A DNA stretch of 64,000 nucleotides. Origin: Devosia aquimaris. Lineage in GTDB: Bacteria; Pseudomonadota; Alphaproteobacteria; Rhizobiales; Devosiaceae. The notes beneath the pieces are model-generated. The model did not search any database, was not told the DNA's origin, and saw only the letters and a program-made list of their open reading frames with translations. The stretch is taken from assembly GCF_020169335.1 (NCBI RefSeq), contig NZ_JAIEZN010000002.1, positions 1 to 64,000 on the forward strand, given 5' to 3'. This document shows positions 62,219 through 64,000 of this stretch, piece after piece; positions within the stretch are counted from its first letter, which is position 1; each line of letters opens with the position of its first letter. A program made the translations under genes and the position numbers.

Positions 62219-63076
62219 CTAGCGCGGATGGGTGACGTCGCGCGTGCGGCGCAGGGCATCCACCGTCTGCTCATAGCGCTGGCTGGCCACGCCCAGGAAC
62301 AGGCAATCGACAATGGCCAGTTGTGCAATGCGGCTGACCATGGCGCCGGCGCGAAGCCGGCTTTCCCGCGCCCGGCTGACCAGACAGGCATCGGCGGCCA
62401 CGGCCAGCGGCGAATCGGGCGCACCGGTGACCGCGACAGTCAGCGCCCCCGCCTGGCGGGCGATATCGAGAAAGCGGATGGTGTCGGCCGTGGTGCCCGA
62501 ATGGGAAAAACCCAGCGCCACCGTCCCCGGCGGCGAGAGCAGTGCCGCTGTCCAGGCCTCGTGCGGATCGGCCAGAAGGAAGGCATTGCGGCCAATGCGG
62601 AACAGCTTGTGGTGCAGATCCTGCGCCACGAACTGGCTGGCGCCAATGCCGAACAGCAGGATGCGCTCGGCCTTGTCCAGCGCGGCAACCACCTGCTCAA
62701 GCACGCCATAGTCGAGCCCCGAGACGGTTTCATCGATGGCCAGGATTTCCAGCGATGCCACCTTGGAGGCCATTTCCTGCAATGTGTCGGACTGTGCAAT
62801 CTCGGCGCCCAGCATCAGATCGCTGCCGAACTGCGCCGCCTCCTTGCCCAGTTCGGTCGCCAGCGCCATGCGCAGCTGCGCATAGCCCGACAGGCCCAGC
62901 GTGCGGCAGAAGCGCACAACCGAGGCCACCGAGGTGCCGCAGCTTTGGGCCAGTTCGGAAATGGTCTGCTCCAGCACGATGCGCGGCTGGTCGCGGATCA
63001 CCTTGGCCACGCGCTGCATGGCCGGCGTGAACTTGTCCACCGAGGCTTCGATTGTTGATTGGATATTCAAGGCCAT
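62219..63076 (-). CDS. Second MurR/RpiR family transcriptional regulator
   Basis: A 285-residue regulator with RpiR helix-turn-helix (ISELAQSCGTSVASVVRFCRTLGLSGYAQLRMALA) and SIS domain (LFGIGASQFVAQDLHHKLFRIGR, VALGFSHSGTTADTIRFLDIARQAG). It differs clearly from the first RpiR protein of this locus. It is divergent from the peptide-binding protein gene and may control that transporter in response to a sugar phosphate. Confidence 0.92.
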   Translation of the reverse strand: MALNIQSTIEASVDKFTPAMQRVAKVIRDQPRIVLEQTISELAQSCGTSVASVVRFCRTLGLSGYAQLRMALATELGKEAAQFGSDLMLGAEIAQSDTLQEMASKVASLEILAIDETVSGLDYGVLEQVVAALDKAERILLFGIGASQFVAQDLHHKLFRIGRNAFLLADPHEAWTAALLSPPGTVALGFSHSGTTADTIRFLDIARQAGALTVAVTGAPDSPLAVAADACLVSRARESRLRAGAMVSRIAQLAIVDCLFLGVASQRYEQTVDALRRTRDVTHPR

Positions 63077-63332
63077 CTCCCCGCACCCTGCCCTGGACCC
63101 CGGCAGCGCGATTGCGGCGCGACCCTAGCTGAGCCGTCGCGCCAGGCCCATTGAAACAAAAGTTCAGAGACAACATCAATACTGAAAATTATTGACAGCC
63201 GGTTCCGGGACTTCATAGGCTCTGGTCAAGAGGTTGGTGCATGCGGGCGAGGGACCCGTGCCGAAGGCGGCGCACACAACGACCTTGGCCCGGTCCCCGC
63301 TGTGGGGCTGGTTGAACAGTGAGGGAACACCG
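63077..63332. other. Divergent promoter region
   Basis: 256 bases between the second RpiR gene and the binding-protein gene. AT-rich sequence around 63155-63195 includes TTGACA at 63192-63197 (plus strand) with an indistinct -10 near 63215. Neither the GGAAT-type sites nor a clear alternative palindrome was found. Confidence 0.45.
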
Positions 63333-64000
63333 ATGATCCGCATTTCGCCCACAAAGATCCTGGCCGGGCTGGCCTTGGCCACAGCGCTGACGGCCGTCTC
63401 GACCGCCCTACCCGCCCAGGCCGCCAGCTTGCGCATGGCCTGGTCACAGGACGCCACCGGCCTTGATCCGCACAAGCAGACAGCCTTTTCGTCGCTGCGC
63501 CTGCTGGAGCTGATCTATGAGCCGCTGGTGCGCCTGGATGCCGAGCTCAACGTCGTGCCGGCCATCGCCACCAGCTGGGAATTCGCCCCCGACGCCAAGA
63601 CGCTGACCTTTTCGCTCGACCCCAACGCCAAGTTCTCCAACGGCGCCCAGGTGACCTCGGCTGACGTCAAGGCGTCCTTCGAGCGCCTGCTGAACGAAGA
63701 AACCGCTGCGGCCGCACGCTCGAACTTCCTCTCCATCGAGAGCATCGACACCCCAGACGACGTGACGGTGACCTTCCACCTCACGACCGCCGACGTGCCG
63801 ATCCTGGTGGCCATGGCCACCATCAACGCCGCCATCCTGCCCGCCTCGGAAATCGCAGCCGGCACCGTGGGCACCACCGCGCTGGGCTCGGGTCCGTTCA
63901 AGCTCGACAGTTGGGAACCCAATGCCAAGGAAGTGCTGAGCCCCAATGCTGACTGGGCCGGCGGCACGGTCGGCGTGGACGGCATCACCATCTCGGTGCT
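63333..64000 (+). CDS. Oligopeptide-type ABC binding protein (SBP_bac_5), truncated by window end
   Basis: The first 222 codons of a periplasmic solute-binding protein. The signal peptide ends ALPAQA; the mature start reads SLRMAWSQDATGLDPHKQT, then LIYEPLVRLDAELNVVPAIATSWEF, FSNGAQVTSADVKASFERLL and LGSGPFKLDSWEPN, all family landmarks of DppA/OppA-like proteins. The gene has AGGGA 7 bases before its ATG and continues beyond the window. Next to the epimerase and murQ it is a candidate muropeptide- or peptide-binding component, comparable in role to YepA of Agrobacterium, but this is inference. Confidence 0.9.
   Translation, partial: MIRISPTKILAGLALATALTAVSTALPAQAASLRMAWSQDATGLDPHKQTAFSSLRLLELIYEPLVRLDAELNVVPAIATSWEFAPDAKTLTFSLDPNAKFSNGAQVTSADVKASFERLLNEETAAAARSNFLSIESIDTPDDVTVTFHLTTADVPILVAMATINAAILPASEIAAGTVGTTALGSGPFKLDSWEPNAKEVLSPNADWAGGTVGVDGITISV

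Overview
The window reads as chromosome from a high-GC alphaproteobacterium of the Hyphomicrobiales, most like Devosia or a close relative. The markers are the order lysC-ptsP-prfA-prmC-DUF4167-clpB, a comF-grxC-nitrilase-DUF1178 block, CarD, aerobic cobaltochelatase genes cobS and cobT, and a GAF-domain PTS-Ntr enzyme I. No tRNA, rRNA, CRISPR array or transposase was found. Non-ATG starts are common (at least nine TTG, several GTG). The genus is inference from gene content.

Layout. 0.7-12.8 kb: an M23 endopeptidase, a VOC protein, then the minus-strand housekeeping run lysC to clpB. 13.0-18.5 kb: an accessory block of lower GC between lysC and ubiG. It holds a zinc-ribbon protein with PIN-like acidic motifs, a secreted HExxH metallopeptidase with a secreted partner, and a divergent LysR/SDR pair flanked by two 156-bp direct repeats. 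18.5-32.3 kb: ubiG, a TPR-GGDEF protein, ilvD, a three-gene MFP/ABC exporter, an aldo/keto reductase, DUF1178, a nitrilase, glutaredoxin, ComF, a degenerate NDUFAF5-like methyltransferase, a small P-loop protein and a cupin. 32.4-38.7 kb: CarD, a phytase-like esterase, cobT, a methyltransferase, cobS and a J-domain protein. 38.7-45.2 kb: BolA, aroBK, xerD, accA, an L,D-transpeptidase and an unknown membrane protein. 45.2-53.2 kb: an AAC(3)-like enzyme with HxlR, a GH3/PA14 glycosidase, a PAP2 phosphatase with an autotransporter-type repeat tail, an MFS transporter and an Rrf2 regulator.

53.2-64.0 kb is the most coherent specialised system: a probable cell-wall amino-sugar and muropeptide salvage locus. 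One minus-strand operon encodes a sugar ABC importer (ATPase, binding protein, two permeases), NanE and a BadF-type amino-sugar kinase. An RpiR/MurR regulator follows. Divergent from it lie murQ (MurNAc-6-P etherase) and a dipeptide epimerase. A second RpiR regulator faces an oligopeptide-type binding protein that runs off the right edge. Both promoters around the first regulator carry TTGACA boxes and the same GGAAT-(N5)-ATTCC type sites. The inferred route is ABC uptake of MurNAc/GlcNAc, phosphorylation by the BadF kinase, ether cleavage by MurQ to GlcNAc-6-P and D-lactate, and epimerisation of the released L-Ala-D-Glu. This would be an ABC-plus-kinase alternative to the MurP PTS route of E. 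coli.
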